A stretch of DNA of 64,000 nucleotides from Chara braunii (GCA_003427395.1 BFEA01000171.1:2028691-2092690), one strand, 5' to 3'. Shown: positions 48,371 to 58,060, numbered from the stretch's first letter. Made by a program: numbers and translations. The notes: generated by a model from the letters alone, not told the origin.

Positions 48371-49050
48371 GTCTTTTCAGTGGACGGACTGCCTACTTTG
48401 TGGGAGGAGTTTTGCTCCATGATTAACTATCGTGTCATGTGCCTCTGATGGACATGCTCAGAGCTTGCTGGCTTCAGGTGGCATTTTGTCACGAAGCCTC
48501 AGTCTCAGATTGTACGTGGGCGTGGGTCACGACACCAGAGAAGATCAGTGAAAAGTGAGATTGAGAGGGACTGACTAGAGGGATGAGTGAGGACATTTGA
48601 GAGGTGCTGATCATGCCTGTTTATGTGTACTTTCTGAGATTATTATGAGTTCTCATTCTTCCCTCATTCATTTGGTCGTGTCTCTGCTCGAGTCAGTCGA
48701 TCTTGCTTCTTGCATTGTTCTTGCCTGATGATTGCTATCATGGATGATTCTGTCACAGTTCTCAAAACCAGATTGACATAATTTTATGCATGCATAGCAC
48801 CCCCCATAATTTTATGATTGTTATTTGCATGATTCTCTGCTGTTCCGAATCAAAATAAAAGATTTCCAAGACCGGGGTCCGGCGAAGATCGTAATTGAAG
48901 GGTCTCGCTCGAAGCCGGACGCACACAACAGGAAGGGATTTGCATTATTTAATTCATTTTATTTATTGCAATCAACAGTCAAAATCCTGCGTGACAGCCT
49001 GTTGGCTTTCCGGTCGCCAGAGGTGGATTTACTGGAAAAGTGTCACACCG

Positions 49051-50045
49051 CGACCTTCCAGCGATCCATGAACATGGCTTTTCAAAATTTTGTGCGGAAG
49101 ACTCATTTGGCGTAGAGCATCATCAATTACTATGTGATTGTGTACATGGATGACATCTTGGTGTACTCGAGTTCCTACGAGGGACACGTGCAGCACATCG
49201 AATGGGGCACTGCACGCGTTACGAGATGCGGGTTTCAAAGTGGCGCTTGAGAAGTGTCAGTTTTTTCTTACCACAATTTCCTTCTTGGGACATGTGGTGA
49301 CAAACAAGGGACTCCAACCGGAGCCGCAGAAGGTGGCAGCTGTCAGGGATGCGCCGGTGCCTACGACTATCACTCAAGTTCGTGCCTTTCTGGGCCTGGC
49401 CTCGTACTGCCGAAGATTTATCAAGGGCTTCGCGGCGATTGCGGGACCCCTCACAAATCTGCTGCGCAAAGATCAGATGTTGATCTGAACGCTGGAGTGC
49501 GATCAAGCCTTTTCCAAACTCAAGACCGCTGTCATTTCGGCGCCGGTCCTTATAAGACCGGATCCCGAAAAGCCTTTTGTTCCCATCACTGACTGGCTGC
49601 TAGAGGCAATTTCGGCGATCCTTGCCCAGGTGGGACCAAGCGGACTCGAGAATGTGGTGGAGTATGCGTCTAAATCGGTGCCCGCCTGCAAGCGCAACTA
49701 CGCTGCTCCAACGGGAGAATGCTACGCGGCTCTCTGGGGAATCAATCACTTTCGGGCTTACCTGTACGGGCGAAGGTTCACCCTGGTAACTGATCATGAG
49801 CCCCTGTTGGCTCTGAAGAAGTCGAAGGATTACTCGAGCATGATCGAGCGATGGGCAACGGTGCTGAAGAGCATGGATTTTGACATTCGTCATCGGAAGC
49901 ACGAGAGACATGGGAATGCGGACGGGCTGACACGACTGCACCGACCTGAGAAAGTTCCGAAGAATGAGGAGGTCATTCCGTGGAACGAACCCGAACAGGA
50001 CATCGGACCTCGGTACGACCAAGTGGAGATCTTATCAAAGCAGTA
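49051..50045 (+). pseudogene. pol: pol part 2: C-terminal RT and RNase H
   Basis: RT resumes with TATFQRSMN and reaches the catalytic YMDDILVYS near 49145, after a TAG at 49112-49114. A frameshift follows, then HALRDAGFKVALEKCQF, FLGHVVTNKGLQPEPQKV and FLGLASYCRRFI of the RT thumb and connection. After a TGA at 49486-49488 (at the position where relatives usually have Trp), the RNase H frame reads ECDQAFSKLKTAVISAPVL, then DHEPLLALKKSKD, with the C-terminal HGNADGLTRL. The first carboxylate usually read as D in FxxxTDAS is altered: the sequence has PITDWLLEAI. Together with part 1 this is one interrupted pol gene. Confidence 0.9.
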
Positions 50046-50117
50046 AGCGACGCGAGGACTAGTTTGTTTGTTTTACCCTCTCTGCAATACAGTCCCATCC
50101 CTTCCTCCTCTGTCATC

Positions 50118-50495
50118 ATGACTACCCCACCTGCCTCCGCAATTCCTTCATCTCCTACTAATTCTGCCCCTCTCACGTCCTCAGCTTTCTTTGCCACCCT
50201 CCCCGATAAATTCTGTTATTTTTGCACGTGCATTGCACGGGTTTATGAGGTCGTTTGTCATCCTTTCGAAACCGGGTTTGTCGACTGGGTAGAATGTGCC
50301 ACGTGTATCAATCGTGCGCACGGGGCCTGCGTTCGATATCAGACGAGTAGCAAGGAATGGAGGTGCCCCCTGTGTAGAACGAACAAACTCCCCACGGAGG
50401 TTCGATCGAGGCCGCCCGTACAGACGGCCCTGAATACGACGAAAAATACCGACGAGCGGAGGTTTGGATGGATAAAATTTTATTGCCGAAATTAG
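50118..50495 (+). CDS. PHD-finger protein frame between RNase H and integrase
   Basis: 125 residues from ATG 50118, in a frame different from the RNase H that ends at 50045 (the frame is open upstream into it). Residues 33-86 carry a full C4HC3 zinc-ligand set: C33-x2-C36, C60-x2-C63, x4-H68-x2-C71, x11-C83-x2-C86, with the hallmark Trp two before the seventh Cys (EWRCPLC) and WVECATC. That is the PHD-finger pattern, a reader of histone tails in known proteins. In a retrotransposon such a module might direct integration to marked chromatin, as chromodomains do in chromoviruses; this role is inference. It could be fused to pol in the active element by frameshift. This copy of the finger has no stop. 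Confidence 0.7.
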   Translation: MTTPPASAIPSSPTNSAPLTSSAFFATLPDKFCYFCTCIARVYEVVCHPFETGFVDWVECATCINRAHGACVRYQTSSKEWRCPLCRTNKLPTEVRSRPPVQTALNTTKNTDERRFGWIKFYCRN

Positions 50496-50639
50496 CGGGA
50501 TTATCATTGGGTCACCTCACCAAACATGACAGACGTAGGGCGACCGAGAGATCTCGGGACTATCGATCGATCAACGGTCATTTGGAAAAGCGTAAAACTG
50601 GCGGATCGGGGTCGTGGTTGACGGTTCCCCATCCATTCC

Positions 50640-51847
50640 AGAGATATGATTGAATCCGATCTGCTCACGAGGAACAAGCCGCTCATTTCGCGATACGTGT
50701 CACGGAGGCAACTGTAGACCAGAACCGATGGTTCTGGTCCAACATACGAGATGATGTCAAATACATTGTCGCCAACTGTCTGGTGTGTGCCACTGATCGC
50801 GCCCCAATTCGGGGACCAAACACAATAGTACCAACGGAAGTAGAGCGTCCTTTCCAGCGAGTCAGTATGGACACGACAGATATCGATGTGCCACCTGGCC
50901 CAAACCGCTGTGAATATTCTATCCTTTTAGTATTAATTGACAGTTTTTCCAAGTACATCAAAGTTTACCCATGCAAGACGCGCAAAGCCGCAGAAATAGC
51001 TACGTACATCGATCGGTTTCTCTATACCCATCTAGATACGGAATAAATTCTAACCGACAATGGGTCCGAATTTAAGGGAGAAGTAGAGGAACTGCTCGCA
51101 CGAAGGGGTGTCACGCTCCGACATACGGCACCCCACGTGTCCCAGTCGAACGGGTTGGTTGAGAACGCCAACCGTATGATTAAAACCGCCCTTCGTAGGA
51201 ATTTAGCGGCACACGACACGCGTCCGTGGCCCGAGATCGTATATCAGATCGTCGGGATCCACCGAGCCACCCCTCACGAGTCCACGGGGTTTACCCCTTT
51301 TCAACTTCGTACTAATAGCCTCCCCTGTGTCGACTACCGGGGTAACTCGAAAATTGCCGAACCAGGGGGTAGAGACACACGTACAACCCTCAAGGCCAAA
51401 GCCAAAAGGTACACCGAATTAATGGAACGGGCTGTCCCGAAACTAGCCTGAAAAAGACAAAGGATGACCGATCTGGCCCACGGTAGGCAGGTCCGTAGCT
51501 ACAAGGCTCGAAATGGAAATGCTGGGCCCCAACATCAATATAAATTAGGGGACCTAGTGCAGGTACGTAAATGTGCACGCGACCGCAAACTTGCTCCCAA
51601 GTTCTCTGGCTGCTTTCACGTTGTCGAGCTCGGTCTTAACGGCGCCAACACGGTGCGCATCGCGCCTGAGGCTAGTGCCAGCCATAGCTTTGTCCCCATC
51701 GTTCGGCATACCTCCTACCTCCGTCTTCTTCCTCCTTCTGATCTTCCTCCCTCTTCTTCCTCGGAAAGCGAGGAGAACGACGACGATCTAACTCTCTCTC
51801 CGCTCTCTCCCTCCTGTCCTTCGTCCTCCTCCCCGACCTCGCCATGA
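50640..51847 (+). pseudogene. int: Integrase of the Ty3/gypsy element
   Basis: One frame with stops TGA 50652-50654, TAA 51044-51046 and TGA 51449-51451. The N-terminal zinc-binding region has HEEQAAH, then CLVC. The catalytic core shows MDTTDI (first Asp), LTDNGSEF (second Asp) and NGLVEN (Glu) with about 34 residues between the last two. The C-terminal SH3-like domain has YKLGDLVQV and KLAPKFSGCFHVVEL, followed by a serine-rich tail. No chromodomain is seen. Catalytic residues are retained, so only the stops block it. The final TGA (51845-51847) overlaps the ATG of the next frame. Confidence 0.92.
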
Positions 51848-53829
51848 GTTTCATCACGGAGCGGGCTCTTGACGAACAGCTGTTGCAGCCACGTGGCCAC
51901 ATCTCAGAGATTCGACAAGTTTGTCACCCGCGGCTCAATACGGATCTTCGGCGTTTAGCACAATTTTTCTGCGACGTGGGTGTGTGTGCCGCCGCCGCGT
52001 TTCGAATCGAAGGGAGTCCTCACGCAGTGGTATTTGCGGAGGTAATCGCAGTTCATCGGCGAGCGGCTCCCAGAACGAGCCACGTCACCACGGTTGTGGC
52101 GTTCAACGGCAACATCAGCTCGGTCAATCCGCAGTGGCATACCGCGATCTTGACCTCGTTGGGCGAGTGGACGGAGTAGGTGTCCAACGTGTGGCAGCAC
52201 GTCCTCGCCCGACCTGGGTACAACCTCGTCCCGATCTTTACACCGGATCTTGGCGAGACGCCGTTCTCCGCGCGAGCGGCCAGTTGCGATCCCCACCCTC
52301 GTCCCCTTCCCGCGTCCCCAATGAACCACACCGATCCTCTCGCTCCTCTCTCTATCTTTGGTCTCCCCTCTCTTTTTCCCACCTTCTGGCAATCCGATCT
52401 TCATCCTTCTCTTTCCTTCTCGTTCGAGCCTCTTTCAATCTTTCTTATCAATCCTGGGCATTGGCGGCTGTGGCGCGAAACTTTTGAGGAGTTGTCTTTC
52501 TGCTTGGCCAGAGTACAGGTGACGTGGACGCAGACCAGCGAGCATCCTGCGTGGATCGAAAATCCGGAGTTGCTGATCATCCAAGCTTGGAGGACTAACG
52601 TGGAGGGCGATCTTCTTGGCTTTCTTTTTGGATCGGTACAGCCGGGGCGCCGCCAGTTGATTGCGCAGGAGCTCATCGCGCCGATCGTGAAATTGGCGGA
52701 CGACCTCTCGCCCGACATCTATTCGCAAAGCAACGACAGCCTTGCTCCGTATATTCTCGAGCGATCATTGGATCCGTACCTTCAGTGGACTGCGTGCTTA
52801 GAGGAGCCCAGGGACGAAGATACTCTACCATCCCGGCAGGAGTATCTGAAGCCGTACGACATCATCCCTCACGCCTTTTATCCGAAGGCGGAGGAAGTGG
52901 TGGTCGACGACGACGAAGAAGACAACGACGAGGGAACGTCAGAGGAGGGAAGCTATAGCGAGTATAGCGAGGGCGAGCTGAGTGAAGAAGAAGAAGAGGA
53001 GGGAGAAGAAGGAACCGAGTTTGAGTGGGAAGCTTTGCCAGAGGAAGCGGCGCGCACGGGCATGGAGACGGAAGATCCGGAAGCAACGCGAAAGCGCGAA
53101 GAAATTGCCATCGGAAAACGCCAACTGGACTTCGCCAGCGGAGCCAGCCTGCGCATCGGTAACGATCCGACCAGAGATCCGGAGCCGCCAAAGCCCGAAG
53201 ATGGCGACCCTGCAGCCGCCACCTCAAGCACCGCGCGACGGAGACGGAGCCGATCCCCCTCCTCCTCTAGCCCCACCCGTCCCCCAATTCGCCCACGTAC
53301 CGATGCGGGCGATAGGCTTTCGTCCTCGGACGCTATCCCGCCGACCCCTTGATTTTCTTACCCTCGAACAGATCCGCACCCCCGTCACCTTCCCCTCCAT
53401 CCCTTCCTCCCCCATCTCTTCCCGGGCTTCTACTCTACCCGCCTACTCGCTACCGTCTACCCCCACGCATCCCTTCAGCCCGCTGCCCCCACGTTCTGCT
53501 GGCATATCCTGCTATTCAGCGCTGCATGGGAACGATGCAACGTGGTAGAAGTCTACTGCGTAGCCACGGGGACAATCCCCGCCTGCTGCCACTACGAGTT
53601 CTTTTGAGCGGCGCTTCTCCGCACCCTCTCATCCTTCTATCGCGATTACCTCGCTTCCCTCCCTCGCAGCGGCGATCACTTCCCTCACTTCCACCTGATC
53701 ATCCGATATGAGGAGCTTCCGGTGACGGTAGAAAGGATGAATCGTTATCTACCCCCACTTCCTCCCCGACGTCCCAGAGAGATCCCCTCCATGTACTGTC
53801 TCTATTGGCCCATTCCAACTAGGAGATAG
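51844..53829 (+). pseudogene. ORF3, extra 3' gene of the retrotransposon
   Basis: ATG 51844 overlaps the integrase stop as ATGA, suggesting coupled termination-reinitiation. The same frame continues to TAG 53827-53829 (about 660 codons), interrupted by TAG 52177-52179, TGA 53350-53352 and TGA 53605-53607. The central part has Trp-rich globular segments (INPGHWRLWRETFEEL, HPAWIENPELLIIQAW), then a long Asp/Glu tract (about 52900-53040). An Arg/Ser/Pro tail with RRRRSRSPSSSS follows, then FYRDYLASLPRSGDHF and YEELPVTVERMNRYL. No signal peptide or membrane segment is visible, so an envelope-like role is unlikely despite the env-like position. An acidic stretch followed by a basic RS-type tail suggests a nucleic-acid or chromatin partner. 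I recognise no family. Confidence 0.6.
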
Positions 53830-53883
53830 ATCCCGATCGCATCACTATTCCTCCCCCCCCCCTCTCTCTCTCTCTCCATCTAA

Positions 53884-54120
53884 CCAGCAGGGGAAAACGA
53901 CACGGATCAGCGAGCTTCGTGAAGATCACGTTATCGACGACGACGTCAACCTACGCTCCGATTCGACGGGCAGCGATAATCAGGGGTGCAGAGCACACGG
54001 AGAACCGGCGGACGATGATGGCGTCACCTGGATGACCATCGACGATTCCAGCAGCACAAGCCCACAGAAGATTGCAATTGAAGTTGGCATCAACATGGAC
54101 TCTGGCCAGATCATTTGTTG
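53884..54120 (+). other. Open frame before the 3' LTR, nature uncertain
   Basis: An acidic frame without ATG reads from NQQGKTTRISELREDHVI, through VTWMTIDDSS, to a TGA ending at 54120. It follows a pyrimidine tract ending in AACCAG, which could be a splice acceptor. The opposite strand is also open here, with DLARVHVDANFNCNLLWAC followed by GIVDGHPGDAIIV; this resembles plant-type RNase H (RVT_3) sequence and may be the real signal. Only one of the two can be genuine. Confidence 0.25.
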
Positions 54121-54219
54121 ATACGCTTGGTTCCTCATGCATCACTCTGTTCTCTCCCTCTCTCTCTCCTGCTCCGCCATGACATGCAATCAAGAGATCA
54201 CATAATTTTGGAACCCCCT

Positions 54220-54231
54220 GCGCGTCACATA
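54220..54231 (+). repeat. 12-bp direct repeat, left of the 3' LTR
   Basis: GCGCGTCACATA, repeated exactly at 57084-57095 on the other side of the LTR copy. It is not purine-rich, so it is not a normal polypurine tract. Confidence 0.9.
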
Positions 54232-55132
54232 TGTGACGAACTACTTCCCGAACCCGTGCTATCTTTCGTACTCTTTCTTTTGCTTGTATCATACCAACCC
54301 CATAAAAACCCCGTTTCGTTTTCTTGATTTCGGGTGCCGCCTTTTTGAAAGCTTTTATGATTCTCGGGTTCTGCTTTTTCTTTTTGCACTTCAGGAAATA
54401 CATAGGAATTTACGTGCGCCTTAGCGAGCACACTAGGAATTGGGTCTGGCAGTTGGGAATTCCGGGATAGGCGGAACCTCGACGTGTCTTTTTTTGTGTG
54501 TGAATGATCTCGGTCACGTTGGGGAAAACTCTCAGAATTTTGTGGGGATACGAATAGGCGTAGGACCTTTTTTTTCCGCGTCGCTCTTTCGCGCGCGGAT
54601 ATGGTGATTTCAATTTTGAATTGGTAGGCAAGCTGTAACTGTTTTGGTGCCTTTTTCTCTTTTTTGTTGATGGCGCCGCGCATGCAAAAGTTTTCTCCTC
54701 TCTGTCCCCCACATCGCGCCCTCCCGCGCTCCCTTCCCCTTCTCCCTCCTCTTTCTCTCTCCTCGTAACTGTTTTCTCTCTCTCTTTCTCCCGCTTCGTT
54801 TTTTGCGCGCCCCTTTTCCCTTTCTTGATCATCTGAATCTTGGACCCGTCTTGCGCTACTTCGCGCGCCTTTTCTCTTCTCACCCTCTGAATCCAGCACA
54901 CGACGCCCGGTCGATCCTTCGATAACTCCCGCTCACCAATCAGGTACGTGGATCAATAGGATCTTTCTATTGTGCGACGAATTTGATTGGCTGAACCTTG
55001 AGCCTCGAAGGATCAACATGGCTTCCACGAAGCGCTCTTCTCAAAGTCTTCTCCTCATGCTTCTTTCCCTACACTTCGACTTTCCCCCTGCCTTCTCTCC
55101 CCCTCGCTCCCCTTCTCGCCACTATAAATTCC

Positions 55133-55139
55133 GCAAACG
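55133..55139 (+). promoter_or_regulatory. LTR TATA box (3' copy)
   Basis: TATAAAT, conserved with 35428-35434 while flanking bases have changed. Confidence 0.55.
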
Positions 55140-55548
55140 CGCCCGCAGATCTCTCTTACGTTCTCGACTCTCACGCCAGCTTCCGGGAAGCAGTGGCTAG
55201 GCAGAGTGTTTGGTGCGAGTCGGAAAGTCCTGTCGGGCTGACGATAGGCTGGCCGGTTGCGCGCTCGATCACCACGACGGACTGTGGGATTGGGGCGAAC
55301 CACGCAGAGTTTACGTCAGCGGGGTGACGATCGCATTGGTGGGAGTTAGCACGCGACGGCCGGGATCGTCGGTGCGGGTATGTGGATCGATGATTGGAGT
55401 TGAGTGAGTGATTGGCTTGGGGCCATATTGGAATCCACAGCGAATGCGCCATTGTTGTTGCGGATTTCTATCTCTGGCGTGAGTGTACGGCGGCAACGCT
55501 GAACTTCCTCTTCTCAGATTTTGTCCTCCTCTATCTCGACACTCCTCC

Positions 55549-55551
<3 letters not shown>

Positions 55552-55597
<46 letters not shown>

Positions 55598-55682
55598 NNN
55601 NNNNNNNNNNNNNNNNNNNNNNNNNNNNNNNNNNNNNNNNNNNNNNNNNNNNNNNNNNNNNNNNNNNNNNNNNNNNNNNNNN

Positions 55683-55731
<49 letters not shown>
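55552..55731. repeat. (CT)n array with 85-N gap (55598-55682)
   Basis: CT dinucleotides on both sides of the N run, so the gap is inside one array of unknown length. Confidence 0.97.
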
Positions 55732-55734
<3 letters not shown>

Positions 55735-56322
55735 ATCTTTGAATGATGTCGAGTCTCGATCTCTTTCTCTCTCTCCAATGAGAATGGGTCTGCATGCTAT
55801 TCCTGTGTAAAAGAACTTCTTCCGGAACTCTTCCATTAGTTTCCTGGGTAGTCCCCCTATGCAAGAGCCCCGTCTTCGTGTCTTGTGAACGGTGGATGCG
55901 TGTGTATTGTTCCGCGATCCATCCTTTTGTCCCTGCGCATATCTCATTTTCGCACCTTCCACAGTGAATGAATGTATGGAGATTCGTGGTTTTTTGCGTT
56001 GATTAGATGATTGTTGTCAGGATTTTGTTTGAGAATGCAAGAGTGTTTAGATCTGTAGCTCTGAATGTACTATGCATGCCATCTGCCTTCTGCTGTACGA
56101 CCTCAGCACCCGAGCCACAGGGCGGCCTCGAGAAACAAGGCGCCTCGGATCAACGTCGCGTCGGCTCACTAAACCCGAGCCGCGGGCCGGTCCGTTAGTT
56201 ACATGCATGATCAAGCTGATGAGTGTTTTCTCTCCCTCTCTCGTATAGAAAAGGATTGATTGGGGGTTACGCGAGTGTTTTCTTTTCTTGATGACGTCTC
56301 AAGGTTTTTGCAATTGATTGAT

Positions 56323-56739
56323 ATGTGGACTGACAAGTACCCTCCGATCGGGCGTCAGCCTCCCGTGCCTCCCGTATCGACACGGCCTTTTCCTTACAAC
56401 GAGGAAAGGACACGTGTATGCGAGTGGGACGTACGAGAAGCTATCGCACAGATCGGCGGGCGATACCACTTCCCTCCGGCAAACCATTGTTCAGGGTTCG
56501 TAGAGGCTGGGTTTGTTATTGTTGACACGCACTTCCCACCCTACTCAATATTGCTCCCCTTTAACGAGCTGATCGTCATTCCGTGGACAGAAGTGGCGCC
56601 CCATTGGCCTCGAACCCTGTGCACAGAGTGCCAGCGTTTCGATCGCTACGAAGCAAAGGTCTTCCACTACCGAATACGGAGTGAGGACGAGCATAAGGAA
56701 AGAGCCACGTGTCTGCGACCCTCCACATCAGACTCATAA
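56323..56739 (+). CDS. LTR-encoded ORF (138 aa), intact
   Basis: ATG 56323, TAA 56737-56739. The frame is open upstream from 56260 with sequence of coding character (FLDDVSRFLQLIDMW), so the true start may lie upstream or be joined by splicing. The protein has many aromatic and Pro residues (GGRYHFPPANHCSGFVEAGF, LPFNELIVIPWTEVAPHWPR) and a Cys pair TLCTEC. No domain recognised. It lies downstream of the LTR TATA box, so it would be transcribed from the LTR. The 5' copy has two stops. Reading frames inside LTRs are rare but known, for example sag in MMTV. Confidence 0.5.
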   Translation: MWTDKYPPIGRQPPVPPVSTRPFPYNEERTRVCEWDVREAIAQIGGRYHFPPANHCSGFVEAGFVIVDTHFPPYSILLPFNELIVIPWTEVAPHWPRTLCTECQRFDRYEAKVFHYRIRSEDEHKERATCLRPSTSDS

Positions 56740-57083
56740 CTGACCAGCGAGCGCCGACGGGATTTGATCCCAAAACAAGACACGCGAAGCGTGCCGAAGC
56801 CCTTCCGCTCTAAACGACGGGCCGTAGCGCGGTGGGAAGCTCGACAATACTTTTTGGATTGAATTTGGATTTTTCTCTTTTCGCGCTGTGCCCACGCGCG
56901 CATTCCGCGACGCGCGAAAGCAACCGACTTACTTCATCGGACCAACACGGGGGATTTCAGTTCCGTCTGTGTCCCCACACTCAATTTCCAAAAATCCTTG
57001 GCACACCCCATCTTGCTGTTTTTTTGGGCCTCTTTCCGCACATCTAGCACTCCGAACGAAAGACAGCGCAGGGCGTGAGGTTA

Positions 57084-57095
57084 GCGCGTCACATA
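57084..57095 (+). repeat. 12-bp direct repeat, right of the 3' LTR
   Basis: GCGCGTCACATA, identical to 54220-54231. Confidence 0.9.
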
Positions 57096-57106
57096 GAAGT
57101 GGGTGC

Positions 57107-57307
57107 CTAAAAAGTACTGAGATGAAGTGTTATTTCAGCGGTTGTAGGGGTCTTACAGCGGTAGAGTCCTACCCACTCTGAAAAGTGATCTACAACGACG
57201 AAGAAAATGAACAGTTCACAGCGATTGGGCCTATCTGGAACACAAATGTCCTGTCCTACACCTTCAAAAGGGTGGACAATTGCGATAGAAATCATTGTCT
57301 GCAACAC
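57107..57307 (-). pseudogene. Integrase fragment of a second gypsy element
   Basis: The minus strand encodes HPFEGVGQDICVPDRPNRCE, then FFVVVDHFSEWVGLYRCKTP and TTAEI. This aligns directly with the main element's integrase core (PFQRVSMDTTDIDV, then GPNRCEYSILLVLIDSFSKY and CKTRKAAEI), including the first catalytic Asp. It breaks off next to the LTR copy at 57083, consistent with the LTR having inserted into this older, oppositely oriented element. Confidence 0.75.
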
Positions 57308-57629
57308 TTCAATTTACAGCTTATCTACACAATCGGTCAGACAGTTTCCGCAATAACGTTACATATTCTCCAACATTTGATTAAAACCAGTGATTGTTCT
57401 GTATCGCTGTCACGGTATATCAGGTGACAAAATGTCTTGCATCCCGATACATGTCCGGGCAATTATCCCACGAGCATCTCACGTTCACGAGTGTTCCGTT
57501 CAGCTGCGTATCAGAGACACGGTCAGGGTTCAACCAAGGGCTGGCTATTCCCAGTGATCCCCTTTCACGACGAGCTTGAGTCTTCGCAGCGAGTTCTTAC
57601 ATGACGGGTTACGGGACTACCATACATCG

Positions 57630-57645
57630 TTAAGCCACCAGTACA
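57630..57645 (+). other. TTAA-MITE-like left end
   Basis: TTAAGCCACCAGTACA resembles the TTAAACCACCAGT(C/A)CC ends at 14403, 18831 and 21510. No partner end was identified. Confidence 0.35.
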
Positions 57646-58060
57646 CCGGGGCCTGGAGGCCCTGCACTGCACACCAAGCTTTTCTGTACCGCCACGGGCA
57701 CACGTTTTTCCCTTTTTTGGCTGGTGCCGCCAGCTATTGTGGTCCGGAAGGCCCGAGCCATGAAACTTTCGGAGTATGCGATGAACAAATTTCTGCAAGG
57801 CTGGGTCCGTGTACTGGCAAGTGCAAATTCCTTACTTTTCTCTTCTAGTTGCCCATTGCCCCATCTATAGGCCTGCATCTTCTCTGCAGGACCCTGCCAT
57901 CTTCCTTGGAAATCTTCTGTGAGATCCTTTCCAGCTAATTTCTCCAATAGCCTAGTGTGGGTCGGCACCCCAGCAAGTTGAATCTTGTCCAGAAAGGCCA
58001 CATGGTCCTCTGGGCATAGAGATACCATCTTTCAATAGGCAGGTTGGCGACAACGTATCT

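Larger units (their letters stand above)
40799..49050. mobile_element. 8.25-kb insert splitting the RT domain
   Basis: RT homology stops after Asn-Ala at 40798 and resumes with TATFQRSMN at about 49051, so everything between is an insertion. I find no terminal repeats, inverted ends or clear target duplication. The insert contains two ATT arrays, two minisatellite-like stretches and several plus-strand frames of unknown function (42572, 43453, 44532, 47437, 47900). Its nature is unknown: it could be an unrecognised mobile element, a nested non-autonomous element or captured host DNA. Confidence 0.6.
54232..57083 (+). mobile_element. 3' or solo LTR of the giant Ty3/gypsy element
   Basis: Second copy of the 34540-37446 repeat, from TGTGACGAACTACTTCCC to GGGCGTGAGGTT. 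It has a 12-bp direct repeat on both sides and an N gap at 55598-55682 in its CT array. Without the adapter artefact it shows the true structure of the middle of the LTR. The reading frame 56323-56739 is intact. Orientation and spacing suit a 3' LTR, but the flanking direct repeats and the missing polypurine tract suit a solo LTR. Confidence 0.9.

Noticed and set aside
40799-49050. Insert is an LTR retrotransposon
   Set aside because: No direct repeat was found between its two ends, no primer-binding site, and no RT or integrase motif inside.
40789-53607. TGA read as tryptophan (alternative genetic code)
   Set aside because: One TGA falls where relatives have Trp, but TAG and TAA stops are also present and the tcdA-like gene uses TGG for Trp; decay by deamination explains it better.
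51844-53829. ORF3 as an envelope gene
   Set aside because: The position fits, but there is no signal peptide, transmembrane helix or cleavage-site pattern.
57630-58028. 132-codon minus-strand frame as a gene
   Set aside because: It overlaps repeat-derived sequence at its end, contains no recognisable domain, and no neighbouring exon is visible.
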